From contig JAEYOK010000045.1 of NCBI GenBank assembly GCA_023411795.1, positions 124,001 through 188,000 of the forward strand: a DNA stretch of 64,000 nt, read 5' to 3'. Within the stretch, counting starts at the first letter, position 1. Each line of letters starts with the position of its first letter. Of the stretch, positions 7,767-16,562 are shown piece by piece. The translations under genes were made by a program, and so were the position numbers. This DNA comes from Bacillota bacterium. GTDB taxonomy: Bacteria > Bacillota > Clostridia > DSM-8532. The notes beneath the pieces are model-generated. The model did no database searches and had not been told where the DNA came from. It saw nothing but the letters and a program-made list of their open reading frames with translations.

Positions 7767-9022
7767 GCTGTCACTTCCATCTGCGAGTTATTTTTTTTAG
7801 GTTTTCTTATTATATCTACTAAAAAACTGATTAAATGAGCCGCTCCTGTCATTACAAAGAACATTACTAAATAAACAAACCTTGGGTCAGGAACAAACAT
7901 TAACTGAATACCCAGTATTACAATCCCGTAAAAATAGAACCAGAATGATTTCATGCTTGTAAAGGCATGTTTAAGGCCACCAATTACACCGGGTATAAGG
8001 ATGGAAAAATGAACAATCATCGAAGGAGTTCGAGAATTAATAAGTAGCTTGTTTAGATAGGGCTGTTCAAACATATATTTTATCTTTCCTATGGTGAACC
8101 ATTTTATATACAGCCAGAAATCATTTTTGAGCCCATTGATAAGCCTCTCTATTCCATAGGCCATCTGGTTGTCATTAGTGCTTTTTATTTCCGGTGTCAC
8201 ATCCAATAAATAATCCTGAAAATACGGGTAAGTTCCTGCAAGGAAAGGGTTTCCCGAGCCCTCGGCAGTCAGAATAAAAGCACCAAGAGTCACAATATTT
8301 CTAATCCACCAGGGAGCCATTACTATTACAAGTCCGATAAGCTGGAAGACAAACATTATGGCAAGGGATTTAAAGCTACGTTTTTCAGCCTGTTTTTTGC
8401 CCGGAATAAGAGCGAAAATGAAAGGAAATATAAAGAGTGGCAAAAGAGCCGGCCTTATCATCAAGTGCACTCCAAATGCTATACCTGTAATTAAATTAAT
8501 GGTTTTTTTACCTGTTTCAAAGGCATATAACGACAACCAAAAATATATTAACATAGTAAAAAGAGCAAGGGTCTCAGTTAGGAGCATTACAGGGGAAAAA
8601 ACATATGTAGGATATACGGCCATAAAAAGGGCTGTTAAGAGTGCTGTTAAATCATTTTTAAAAGCCTTTTTTACAAACATAAAGCCAAGAACTACCGATA
8701 AGCTGCTTGCTATAACCTGAAGCAATCTTACAGCTGTTATTTGAAGATACTTATCCCCGATAATTTTATAAACGGCAGCTAGAATCAGCGGGTAACCGGG
8801 CATTACTCTGGCATTTGAAACACCTGAAGGAGCATTATAGGCATAGCCGTATATTCCTTCTTCAACAAGCTGATGAGACATAATCCAGTAATTTTTAGGG
8901 TCGTTCGCTATATTCATCATGTTCATCTGAGAATTGAAAACTATTGACCGAAGACCCAAGGCCAGTAAAAATATTAGCACTAAAAATATGAAGGTTTTTC
9001 TGTTTATTATCTTGCTCCCCAT
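7763..9022 (-). CDS. Membrane glycosyltransferase, GT39/ArnT-like (PMT_2)
   Basis: A 419-residue polytopic membrane protein with about 10-11 hydrophobic segments. An N-terminal extracytoplasmic loop has an acidic residue (IANDPKNYWIMSHQL), as expected for GT-C enzymes using polyprenyl-phosphate sugars, followed by the MPGYPLILAAVY motif. The ATG at 9022 follows GGAGG by 5 bases; an upstream in-frame TTG overlaps the ribosome site and is rejected. It probably transfers a sugar from a lipid carrier to a surface acceptor outside the membrane, fed by the adjoining GT2/DUF2304 pair. Acceptor and sugar are unknown. Confidence 0.8.
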   Translation of the reverse strand: MGSKIINRKTFIFLVLIFLLALGLRSIVFNSQMNMMNIANDPKNYWIMSHQLVEEGIYGYAYNAPSGVSNARVMPGYPLILAAVYKIIGDKYLQITAVRLLQVIASSLSVVLGFMFVKKAFKNDLTALLTALFMAVYPTYVFSPVMLLTETLALFTMLIYFWLSLYAFETGKKTINLITGIAFGVHLMIRPALLPLFIFPFIFALIPGKKQAEKRSFKSLAIMFVFQLIGLVIVMAPWWIRNIVTLGAFILTAEGSGNPFLAGTYPYFQDYLLDVTPEIKSTNDNQMAYGIERLINGLKNDFWLYIKWFTIGKIKYMFEQPYLNKLLINSRTPSMIVHFSILIPGVIGGLKHAFTSMKSFWFYFYGIVILGIQLMFVPDPRFVYLVMFFVMTGAAHLISFLVDIIRKPKKNNSQMEVTA

Positions 9023-9119
9023 ATTATCCTCCAAATTCTCTAGTCAGCCTATGCAGCTAGTTAGCACTTCATCCTATATATCCCGGATATCTTGCATATC
9101 CAATTCTTAAGAAAGTATA

Positions 9120-10235
9120 TCATTTGAGAGAATCCTCGGCAAGCTTGTTAATCTCATCGGAGCGAACCCGGGTAAGTAGCTCGGCACATTCTTTTCTGAA
9201 GCTCTGAGAGTCAACTAAATGCTTTTTTTCTGCCATTGAGTCTGCCATATAATAATTGCCGGTTTTATTAAAATGGGTTATATCAAGATATAGATCTAAG
9301 TTTTCTGTAAGCTCAAAGACATTCTGGAAATTATATATTTCAACATTGGGGTAGGCAGAGACCTTATCTACTACATAAGTCAGGACTTCCAACTTCTTTT
9401 CAAGTATTCCCCTCTGATCCAGAAGCTTAAACCATAGAATTGACTTTGGGGCAAAAAACAGCTTAAACTCTGTATCGGGGTATTTTTCTATAGTTTTTAT
9501 CAAAGTCTCGTCAATAGTATTTTTGACAACTTCAACAGGCAGGTTGTTTATCTTGTCATAAAGGCTCTTGGTGCCCTCATATATTTCCTTGTAATCCTGT
9601 ACTATAAGAGCTTTGTTCGTGCCCTTCCATGTCCATGTATTTAGAATCTCTCTATCTGTGACCATGTAATTAAAGGGGTTTTCTCCTGTCTTTCTCATCT
9701 GGTATTGCTTAAGAGCCCAAAAGAAATTATTATGACTTATAATGTATCGCCAATCATTTAGGGGCTTTTCGTCATACAAATATTCTGGGAATTTAACGTT
9801 CTTTAAATAAACATCACCAACATTGATATCAACAGTTCGATAGTCAATAGCCCACAAAACAGTTTTAACATCTTTATATTTTTTGGATATATCTAAAACT
9901 TTAATCTGCTCTGTTATATATGAAGCATTGAGAGGAAGGCGGAGGGCCTTACCACCGAACTTCGCACTAAGATAACTATCCGAGAAGTTTTCTATCATGG
10001 AGGTTCCTAAAACTGCTATATCATAATCCTCATGACGAGCCATACCCGGAATCTGAAAACGCTCATTGGGGATATAAATATAGGGCTTTGGCTGAAGACC
10101 TAAATAGAGGTATGGGTCAAATTTAAGTATGACAAACACACCGGGTAGTAAAGCCAGGATAAGCACAATAAGCCCTTTTATTAAAAATAGTGTGACTTCT
10201 TTTAATTTATTTGGTTTCTGTTTTTTATTACGCAT
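9120..10235 (-). CDS. AlgJ/DHHW-like SGNH-family protein, partner of MBOAT acyltransferase
   Basis: A 371-residue protein with one N-terminal membrane anchor (LFLIKGLIVLILALLPGVFVI) and an extracytoplasmic domain. AVLGTSMIENFSD resembles the nucleophile block of SGNH hydrolases (GTSM) and the late DITHFNKTGNYYMADSM supplies a D-x-x-H pair. With the adjacent MBOAT gene this matches alginate-type AlgI/AlgJ O-acetylation pairs, in which the SGNH partner passes acetyl groups to a polysaccharide. The ATG at 10235 has GGAAGAG upstream; an earlier in-frame ATG at 10262 has no ribosome site. The target polymer is unknown. Confidence 0.75.
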   Translation of the reverse strand: MRNKKQKPNKLKEVTLFLIKGLIVLILALLPGVFVILKFDPYLYLGLQPKPYIYIPNERFQIPGMARHEDYDIAVLGTSMIENFSDSYLSAKFGGKALRLPLNASYITEQIKVLDISKKYKDVKTVLWAIDYRTVDINVGDVYLKNVKFPEYLYDEKPLNDWRYIISHNNFFWALKQYQMRKTGENPFNYMVTDREILNTWTWKGTNKALIVQDYKEIYEGTKSLYDKINNLPVEVVKNTIDETLIKTIEKYPDTEFKLFFAPKSILWFKLLDQRGILEKKLEVLTYVVDKVSAYPNVEIYNFQNVFELTENLDLYLDITHFNKTGNYYMADSMAEKKHLVDSQSFRKECAELLTRVRSDEINKLAEDSLK

Positions 10236-10268
10236 AACTCTTCCTTTGCTTTCTTGTGTCATCCCGAG

Positions 10269-10349
10269 TGTGACAGGGGGACGGGGTTGTTGTCACAAAT
10301 CCTAAAGATAATCCTTGGGGTGTGACAACAACCTCGTCCCCCTGTCACA
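10269..10349. repeat. Long inverted repeat with GGGGACGG core
   Basis: Two 29-base arms (10269-10297 and 10321-10349) are complementary except for one G/A difference that still pairs as G-U in RNA, around a 23-base loop. Each arm contains GGGGGACGGGG and is itself bounded by a small inverted repeat (tgtgaca/tgtcaca). It lies between the MBOAT gene and its AlgJ-like partner and would form a very stable mRNA hairpin there. Confidence 0.9.
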
Positions 10350-10351
10350 TT

Positions 10352-11857
10352 TTAAAACGCAAAATATATAAAGGTCTGGGTTTCGGTCCAGGCAAGCCAT
10401 ATAACCAGTGACAGCGAAAGAGCATATATTGCGAGCCTGACCGGTGACGGCATTTTGGCAAGGATTTTTGTCGGCTTAACCATCCCTTGAAATAGCTCCA
10501 TACAGATTAGTAGAAGAACTGCGCCTACTGCCGTATAAAACTCCCAATAGTCCAGACCTAGTATTGTTCTTGTATTTAAAAATTTATTTAAATCAAAAGA
10601 ACCAAGCCCTTCTAAAAAGCGAGGGAGCATATAAAATGCCTCTGTAACCGACCTCGCTCTGAAAAACACCCATGTAAAGCATGTGAAAGCAAAAGTTAAA
10701 ATCGTTGGAATTATTCCGACAACAGCGCTTAGAAAACGTAACACAAAGGGCTTTTTCCTACGTTCCAAAGCCTTTTGCTCCATATACTCTTTTTTGCCTG
10801 ATTTTGAACCTATTCCAAGAATTTTTTCTATAACAATTGCTATACCGTTTAAAGCACCCCATATAACAAAGGTCCAGCTGGCACCGTGCCATAGTCCGCT
10901 CACCAGAAATATAATAAACAAGTTAAATAGTGTCCGGAAATAGCCTTTTCTATTTCCACCCAGCGGAAAGTAGAGATAATCCCTGAACCAGGTTGACAGT
11001 GATATATGCCATCGTCTCCAAAATTCGGTAATACTTTTAGAGAGATAAGGCCTTTCAAAATTATTCATAAGCCCAAAGCCCATAATTCTGGCGCTACCAA
11101 TTGCTATATCGGAATAACCTGAGAAGTCACAATAAATCTGAAAAGCAAAGGCTATAGTCGCAATTATATAAATAACACCACTGTAGCTTGTCGGGTTATT
11201 ATAAACCGTGTCCACTATAACAGCTAGTCTATCAGCTATTACTACCTTCTTAAAAAAGCCCCATAGCATCAATCTCAATCCTGATGATGCCCTTTTAGTA
11301 TCAAACTCGTGATGTACCTTAAACTGGGGCAGAAGGTTTGTAGAACGTTCTATAGGGCCTGCAACAAGCTGTGGGAAAAAGGATACGTAAAGGGCAAAGT
11401 CAAAGAAATCTCTCTCTGCCGGAAGATCGCCTCTGTAAACATCTATTGTATAGCTCAAAGTCTGGAAAGTATAAAACGATATACCTACAGGTAGCAGTAC
11501 ATCAAGGCTAAGAGGCTGATATGCGACATTGAAAAACGATAGCAAGCCTGCCACGTTGATATTGAAAAAATTGAAATACTTAAAGAAAAACAGCATACCC
11601 AGATTACCAAACAGGCTCAGAGTAAGCCATAATCGCTTAGTAATCTTTTTCTCTGTCTTAGACATTCCCAGAGCAGCAATATAATCTATCAAAGTGGATA
11701 AAAGCATCAAAAGTGCATACTCCGGCTTATATTGCATATAGAAGAAGTAGCTGGCCGCAAGCATGAGAAGATTTCTTACCCTTAAAGTTGGCATTAGAAA
11801 ATAAGCCAATGTTACCACAGGATAAAAAATCAAAAATTCTAAGGAATTAAAAAGCAT
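10352..11857 (-). CDS. MBOAT-family membrane O-acyltransferase (AlgI/DltB-like)
   Basis: A 501-residue polytopic membrane protein with the MBOAT signature: the YLSKSITEFWRRWHISLSTWFRDYLYFPLGG block and the conserved His at about residue 324 in SGLWHGASWTF, the usual catalytic site. Members move an acyl group, usually acetyl, across the membrane to a cell-surface polymer. The downstream AlgJ-like gene is the expected partner. A nearby pair of glycosyltransferases suggests that the target is a surface glycan made by this cluster. It starts 6 bases after the GntR gene and is probably in the ispE-GntR transcript. Confidence 0.9.
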   Translation of the reverse strand: MLFNSLEFLIFYPVVTLAYFLMPTLRVRNLLMLAASYFFYMQYKPEYALLMLLSTLIDYIAALGMSKTEKKITKRLWLTLSLFGNLGMLFFFKYFNFFNINVAGLLSFFNVAYQPLSLDVLLPVGISFYTFQTLSYTIDVYRGDLPAERDFFDFALYVSFFPQLVAGPIERSTNLLPQFKVHHEFDTKRASSGLRLMLWGFFKKVVIADRLAVIVDTVYNNPTSYSGVIYIIATIAFAFQIYCDFSGYSDIAIGSARIMGFGLMNNFERPYLSKSITEFWRRWHISLSTWFRDYLYFPLGGNRKGYFRTLFNLFIIFLVSGLWHGASWTFVIWGALNGIAIVIEKILGIGSKSGKKEYMEQKALERRKKPFVLRFLSAVVGIIPTILTFAFTCFTWVFFRARSVTEAFYMLPRFLEGLGSFDLNKFLNTRTILGLDYWEFYTAVGAVLLLICMELFQGMVKPTKILAKMPSPVRLAIYALSLSLVIWLAWTETQTFIYFAF

Positions 11858-11863
11858 CTGCTA

Positions 11864-12550
11864 TTATTCACCCCTGCCGGTATTTTCTTTAACTGTCTTT
11901 ATTATGGTTTCCATTTGATTTCTTATGTGTTCCTCAGCAAGATTGGATGCTTCATTATTTTGAGCTTTCTTAAGAGCATCAAGAATTTCCTCATGCTCAT
12001 GCAAGACATTCTCTGCTATCATATTGTCTTTCATATAAATAACTCTGAAGCGGTAAACATGCTCTCTTAATGATGCAGCAACGGCAACAAGTCTTGGATT
12101 TCCGGAGGCAGCATAAATAATGTCATGGAACTCGACGTCTTTTCGTATAGCCCCCTCCATGTTTTCCTTTTCGACACTTTGAATATACGCTTTATGGACT
12201 CCTTCCAGAGCCTTAATCTGAGCCGGTTGTATGCGTTTTGCAGCTAGGTCGGTAGCAAGCTTGTCCAGCACAACACGAACCTCCAGAACATCCATAATAT
12301 CTTTAACAGACAACTCGGAAACATGGGTTCCTTTCCTGGGAGTCATAGTTACCAAGCCTTCTGCTTCCAATCTTCTTATAGCCTCTCTTACCGGGGTTCT
12401 TGAAACGCCCATCTGATCTGCCAGGGAAACCTCCATAAGTCTTTCTCCGGGCTTGATCTCCCCGCTGACTATTGCTTTACGAAGAGTCTCAAAAATAACA
12501 TCTCTAAGTGGTTGATAGCTATCCAGTTTCAGTTTAGGTATCTTAACCAT
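11864..12550 (-). CDS. GntR-family transcriptional regulator, FadR/FCD type
   Basis: A 228-residue regulator with an N-terminal winged helix-turn-helix (VSLADQMGVSRTPVREAIRRLEAEGLV) and a C-terminal all-helical FCD ligand-binding domain with conserved D/H residues (EFHDIIYAASGN). FCD regulators usually respond to small organic acids or sugar acids. Its ATG shares one base with the ispE stop codon (TAATG), so translation is coupled. In B. subtilis a regulator (PurR, a different family) also follows ispE. Its target may be the surface-glycan genes downstream, which is inference from position only. Confidence 0.88.
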   Translation of the reverse strand: MVKIPKLKLDSYQPLRDVIFETLRKAIVSGEIKPGERLMEVSLADQMGVSRTPVREAIRRLEAEGLVTMTPRKGTHVSELSVKDIMDVLEVRVVLDKLATDLAAKRIQPAQIKALEGVHKAYIQSVEKENMEGAIRKDVEFHDIIYAASGNPRLVAVAASLREHVYRFRVIYMKDNMIAENVLHEHEEILDALKKAQNNEASNLAEEHIRNQMETIIKTVKENTGRGE

Positions 12551-13416
12551 TATAAGCTCCCCCTTCCGATAGTTTTTGTACAGAAAACATGCTCATACTC
12601 CTTTAAGAATTTCTCTTTGGCTGCTTTTGCTGACGAGGTATCTAAAAATAATCCAAACACTGTTGGGCCACTCCCGCTCATACGACTCGCAATTGCACCA
12701 TACTCATTAAATTTGTCCATTATAGTCTTAATCTCAGGATGCTGCTTAACTGTAACGCTTTCCAGAACATTTCTCATGTGCCCGGCAATAGATCTTAAAT
12801 CCATGGTTTCAATGGCACTGATTATCTTGGATATGTCAGGTCTTTCTCCTAGCTGATTCAAATCAAGATTTTCGTACACCCGGCGGGTGGAAACCGGAAA
12901 GTTCGGCTTAACCAGAACCACGTCTATTCCTTCAAGGTCTGGGAGCATTGTAAGCTCATCTCCTATGCCTTTAGCCAATTGGGTACCACCTGTAAGGAAA
13001 AAGGTCACATCCGCCCCTAGACGCCTTGCCATCTGCACAAGCCGTGTCTCTATAAGACAATTTCCATAAAGAGAATTAAGGGCTTTTAACACACCGGCTG
13101 CATCTGCGCTTCCGCCTCCAAGCCCGGCTGAAACAGGAATATCCTTCTTTAGGGTAATTCTGGCGCCACCTTTACTGGGACACTCTGCAAAAAACAGCTC
13201 TGCCGCCTTCCAGGCAATATTTCTTTGATCGTTGGGAACATAGGGCTGATCACAATATATTGATATTCCGCTATTTACTTTCTCTACAGTGATGGTATCA
13301 AAAAGGTCAATTGTCTGCATTATCATTTCAACACTGTGATAACCATTAGCCAGCTTGTTCTTAACATCGATGGAAAGATTAATCTTAGCAGGCATTGATA
13401 TAGTTAATTCCTTCAT
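12550..13416 (-). CDS. ispE: 4-diphosphocytidyl-2-C-methyl-D-erythritol kinase
   Basis: A 288-residue GHMP-superfamily kinase of the non-mevalonate isoprenoid pathway that phosphorylates CDP-methylerythritol at the 2-hydroxyl. Motifs: N-terminal PAKINLSIDV, the glycine-rich ATP loop PVSAGLGGGSADAAG, and C-terminal MSGSGPTVFG. The start ATG at 13416 follows GAGAGG; a longer in-frame start would place translation within the promoter region. It shares a TAATG junction with the GntR gene. Confidence 0.95.
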   Translation of the reverse strand: MKELTISMPAKINLSIDVKNKLANGYHSVEMIMQTIDLFDTITVEKVNSGISIYCDQPYVPNDQRNIAWKAAELFFAECPSKGGARITLKKDIPVSAGLGGGSADAAGVLKALNSLYGNCLIETRLVQMARRLGADVTFFLTGGTQLAKGIGDELTMLPDLEGIDVVLVKPNFPVSTRRVYENLDLNQLGERPDISKIISAIETMDLRSIAGHMRNVLESVTVKQHPEIKTIMDKFNEYGAIASRMSGSGPTVFGLFLDTSSAKAAKEKFLKEYEHVFCTKTIGRGSL

Positions 13417-13446
13417 GGCCCACCTCTCTTGTAGTTTATAGGGTAT

Positions 13447-13475
13447 ATTATATACAATGTACAAAAAAAGAGCAA
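13447..13475 (-). promoter_or_regulatory. Putative promoter of ispE
   Basis: TTGCTC (13475-13470) and TATAAT (13452-13447) are separated by 17 bases on the minus strand, directly after the terminator of the SPOCS gene and about 30 bases upstream of the ispE start codon. Confidence 0.5.
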
Positions 13476-13479
13476 TAAA

Positions 13480-13509
13480 AAGTGCCTGAACTCATTGTTT
13501 CAGGCACTT
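13480..13509 (-). terminator. Intrinsic terminator of the SPOCS gene
   Basis: AAGTGCCTGAA and TTCAGGCACTT form an 11-base-pair stem with an 8-base loop, followed on the minus strand by TTTTTATTGC and a further T run. It separates the SPOCS gene from ispE. Confidence 0.85.
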
Positions 13510-13532
13510 AAACTTTTCTATAAATACAATTC

Positions 13533-15071
13533 TCAACTCATAATGAACAATCTTCTTCCGACTTCGGGCTTTGAGGAAACGTCTAATCCGTTATCAATAG
13601 CCAACTTTGATAATGGAACTCTGTAATTCTTAGCTATGCTCCACATTGTATCCTCGGGATGTGTGAAGTACAGTATTATTGGAGCTTTTCTACGGTTCTC
13701 ATCCTTATAGGCTGTAAGACTATCAGTACACACAATCTCTTCAATCTTAGCCAGGCGCTGTTTGGTTTGCAATCTGATACACAGCTCAATTGTATCACTG
13801 CCTACTATATCGAAGCTGACATCATCAATATTAAAGGAGGATTCAATTGCCTTCCACTGGCCGTTATCAGGAAGATTAACCCCCTGGTTGAACGGGATTT
13901 CAAGCTGATGGCTATTTATTTGCTTGTTTTCTGCCGAATAGACGATATCCACTCCAACCGTTCCCTGGATATTTACATTATTGTCACTTATCATTGAAGC
14001 AATATTCCTCTCATTGGCACAAACCATCAGTACCTCAGCCAATTGACCGTTAGGGTCATCTACCTTAACTCTTTGGTTGAGCTCAATAGAATCAGATAAT
14101 TCTCGCTCATCGGAAACTATATTCATGGTATTTTTTTTCAGGTCCAGCTTATAGTCTACAGAATATGCGTCTTCTATTATAACCTGTTCTTCCGGCACCA
14201 TGGCTTGAGAATTTACTTCAATCTCCATATTGACCGCTAACTGAGTGTTTAGCCCGTCGTTGTCCTCCAAGGGATCAATCTCCCAGCTTTTTAAGACATT
14301 ACTGCTAAGCACCATACCGTTATTACCGGCCTGGATTCCCGTCGCAGTTTTTATAGGGAACTCCAGCACTACCGACTCTATACTTTCATCCATAGTATCG
14401 CTACGGTAAAGAATAAATGCCGTTCCTTTTGCCTCAAGGTTTGTTTCATCCTCTCGATTGATTAGCTCAGCAGAGCCAAGATTTACACGGGAAAAAAGTA
14501 TCTCCTTAATTGCCGGGCTTCCATGAGGGAGGGACAAAATATTTGACACCTTTGCATTAATGTCACCATTATCCTTCAGGGTTATTACATTTATGGGAGT
14601 TGTTTTCAGGTAAACATTCTCGCCTAGGATTTCTCTTCCTATTTCTTCGCTCTTAACTTCGTAAAAACGGCAAATCAAAGATATTACGGTTCTGACTACA
14701 ATCTTTCTACCGTTTACTATATTGGCTTCAGTATGCTGACAACGGCACCTTGCAAACACCCCGATTTCTACATCAGTCTTTGGCTTAGGTACCGAAAAGG
14801 ACCAAGTGAAGTGAGAAACCATGCTCTCAGGCCTTAGCTCGGGAGTGTCGGAACAATACAATACCCGGTATCTGATTTCGCCGCTTACCTCTACCATTCG
14901 TCCTGATTTCTCAATGCTTGTAACAAAACATTCCGCATCAGCAAGCAGAATATTTCTAATATCCGGTTTACTATCCGGAACAATGATACTGTTTTCCAAC
15001 ATTTCCTCTGTTTCCCTTATGTCAATAGTCCTGTACGATCTTATCGGCTTTTTCAATAACTCCATCTGCAT
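13533..15071 (-). CDS. SPOCS (DUF3794) and LysM domain protein
   Basis: A 512-residue protein with repeated SPOCS/DUF3794 beta domains (starting IIVPDSKPDIRNILLADAECFVTS; further copies about 190-275 and 320-420) and a C-terminal LysM peptidoglycan/glycan-binding domain (THPEDTMWSIAKNYRVPLSKLAIDNGL, about 465-510). Proteins of this design are found in spore-forming Clostridia and are related to the spore coat/cortex morphogenesis proteins of the SafA/SpoVID type. The ATG follows GGAGG by 7 bases. It is followed by ispE, as in other clostridia as far as I recall, and is flanked upstream by the catabolic island instead of veg. Confidence 0.85.
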   Translation of the reverse strand: MQMELLKKPIRSYRTIDIRETEEMLENSIIVPDSKPDIRNILLADAECFVTSIEKSGRMVEVSGEIRYRVLYCSDTPELRPESMVSHFTWSFSVPKPKTDVEIGVFARCRCQHTEANIVNGRKIVVRTVISLICRFYEVKSEEIGREILGENVYLKTTPINVITLKDNGDINAKVSNILSLPHGSPAIKEILFSRVNLGSAELINREDETNLEAKGTAFILYRSDTMDESIESVVLEFPIKTATGIQAGNNGMVLSSNVLKSWEIDPLEDNDGLNTQLAVNMEIEVNSQAMVPEEQVIIEDAYSVDYKLDLKKNTMNIVSDERELSDSIELNQRVKVDDPNGQLAEVLMVCANERNIASMISDNNVNIQGTVGVDIVYSAENKQINSHQLEIPFNQGVNLPDNGQWKAIESSFNIDDVSFDIVGSDTIELCIRLQTKQRLAKIEEIVCTDSLTAYKDENRRKAPIILYFTHPEDTMWSIAKNYRVPLSKLAIDNGLDVSSKPEVGRRLFIMS

Positions 15072-15180
15072 TTTAGGACCTCCTCATTTAACCCTTATCC
15101 TTTCAGTTCTAATGATATGCTGTCCATGCCTGATGTATGACTAATGTAATGCTGAAGATTAAGATGCATCAGCAAATATT

Positions 15181-15206
15181 AAAGGCCGACTTGTAAGCCG
15201 ACCTTT
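15181..15206 (-). terminator. Terminator at the end of the catabolic operon
   Basis: Minus-strand AAAGGTCGGC and GTCGGCCTTT form a 10-base-pair stem with G-U pairs and a TTACAA loop, followed by TTTAATATTT. It lies about 30 bases past the gatZ-like stop codon. Confidence 0.65.
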
Positions 15207-15235
15207 AAAGTTTTTTAAGATGAATATTTTTTATA

Positions 15236-16534
15236 CTACAATGCCGCATATAAGTAATCGTCTATACAGTTTCCTATTCTGTCTAAAAGCAGCGATTGAG
15301 CGTCAGAAGATAATTTTCCCTGCCTGACTTTCAGATATTGAAGTGGCATGTACTGGGATAGTAATGTGTAAGGAATATATATTCCCGATAAATTCTTTAA
15401 AAGCCTCTCTATTGATTTTTGGACATCTGTTTGAGGCAGATAGTAACGAGCTCTGTCAGAATAGCTGAATATTCTTGCTAAGCTCTGATCTAAATCATTC
15501 CCATGATAGTATTTTTTCCAATCAGATGGCTCTATACGCATTGATGTATCCAATATTTTTCTAAAATCACTCATCCAAACGCCCCGGCCGGATAAAAGCT
15601 CTTTTTCTATTGATTCAAGCGCAATTAAAGCTTCCCTCAGTGCAAATGTCAAGGCTGGCCCTACTTTAAGAATGGCTATACCATCCTCTACCATTTCTTT
15701 AAGGCATATTGGTGTTTGATAATCTGTAGAATGCCCTTCGAATACCATACCAGGGTATTCCTTCAATTTGTCTGTCAGCTTTCTCGCCTTTTGACGATTG
15801 TATGCAAATACATTATCGTCCCCAAATTCGACTCCCAGCTGTACAACTACGCCTATAACTCGGTTCCATGCATCTGATAATCCATACTCCATATATTTAC
15901 TTTTGAAGATCTGGACCGTACTATAAAATTCTTCCGGTCTGGTGACCGAAATATCATTTTCGGCCTCCTGCTCGCCTCCCGGAATTGGTACTTCACTGCC
16001 AACAATATATACTGGCTTTACTGCTTCAGGTATTTTATGAAGTCTCTCCTCAAATGCTTTTTCACATACCATGCAAAGCTCGGCACTTCGACGTGCAATA
16101 ACATCATCACTCAGCCTTTCGTCCGTCGGGTCATCAGCAACACGCATACTTGTATCAAGATGAATTTTTGTAAAACCTGCGAGTATGTATTGCCGTACAA
16201 GTTCCCTGGCGTGTTCCATGGCCTCGGACTCCGGAAGATTAACCCACTTTAAAGGGCCTAAGTGATCCCCTCCAAGTATTACCCTGTCCAAAGGCAATCC
16301 TTCCTGGACCGCTATATCCTGCACATAGTCCAAGAACTCTTTTGGTTTCATTCCGGTATAGCCTCCAAATTGATCAACCTGATTGGCCGTGCATTCTATA
16401 AGTACCGGTGAATCAGTCATTTTAGCACGTAATATAGCAGCGCGCAATACAAACTCGTTTGCGCTACAACATGAGTATATTCCAACCGGAATTCCCTGGC
16501 TGCGTTTTTTCAACAGTTCCTGTATAGGGTGCAT
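15236..16534 (-). CDS. GatZ/KbaZ-like D-tagatose-1,6-bisphosphate aldolase subunit
   Basis: A 432-residue protein closely resembling GatZ/KbaZ/AgaZ: N-terminal HPIQELLKKRSQGIPVGIYSCCSANEFVLRAAI, VDQFGGYTGMKP, LDRVILGGDHLGPLKW, the IHLDTSMR block and VFEGHSTDYQT. In enterobacteria GatZ/KbaZ is required for full activity and stability of the class II aldolase GatY/KbaY in the galactitol and N-acetylgalactosamine pathways. No GatY-type catalytic subunit is encoded in this window. It is the last gene of the 14-gene operon and starts 28 bases after the SIS gene, with an AGGAGG ribosome site. Whether it acts alone or with a distant aldolase cannot be told. Confidence 0.87.
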   Translation of the reverse strand: MHPIQELLKKRSQGIPVGIYSCCSANEFVLRAAILRAKMTDSPVLIECTANQVDQFGGYTGMKPKEFLDYVQDIAVQEGLPLDRVILGGDHLGPLKWVNLPESEAMEHARELVRQYILAGFTKIHLDTSMRVADDPTDERLSDDVIARRSAELCMVCEKAFEERLHKIPEAVKPVYIVGSEVPIPGGEQEAENDISVTRPEEFYSTVQIFKSKYMEYGLSDAWNRVIGVVVQLGVEFGDDNVFAYNRQKARKLTDKLKEYPGMVFEGHSTDYQTPICLKEMVEDGIAILKVGPALTFALREALIALESIEKELLSGRGVWMSDFRKILDTSMRIEPSDWKKYYHGNDLDQSLARIFSYSDRARYYLPQTDVQKSIERLLKNLSGIYIPYTLLSQYMPLQYLKVRQGKLSSDAQSLLLDRIGNCIDDYLYAAL

Positions 16535-16562
16535 ATGTACCTCCTAGTCTATATAGCCTATA

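Noticed and set aside
6716..11857. Prophage or integrated element around the glycan genes
   Set aside because: No integrase, phage structural gene or attachment repeat is visible; the genes form ordinary surface-polysaccharide functions.
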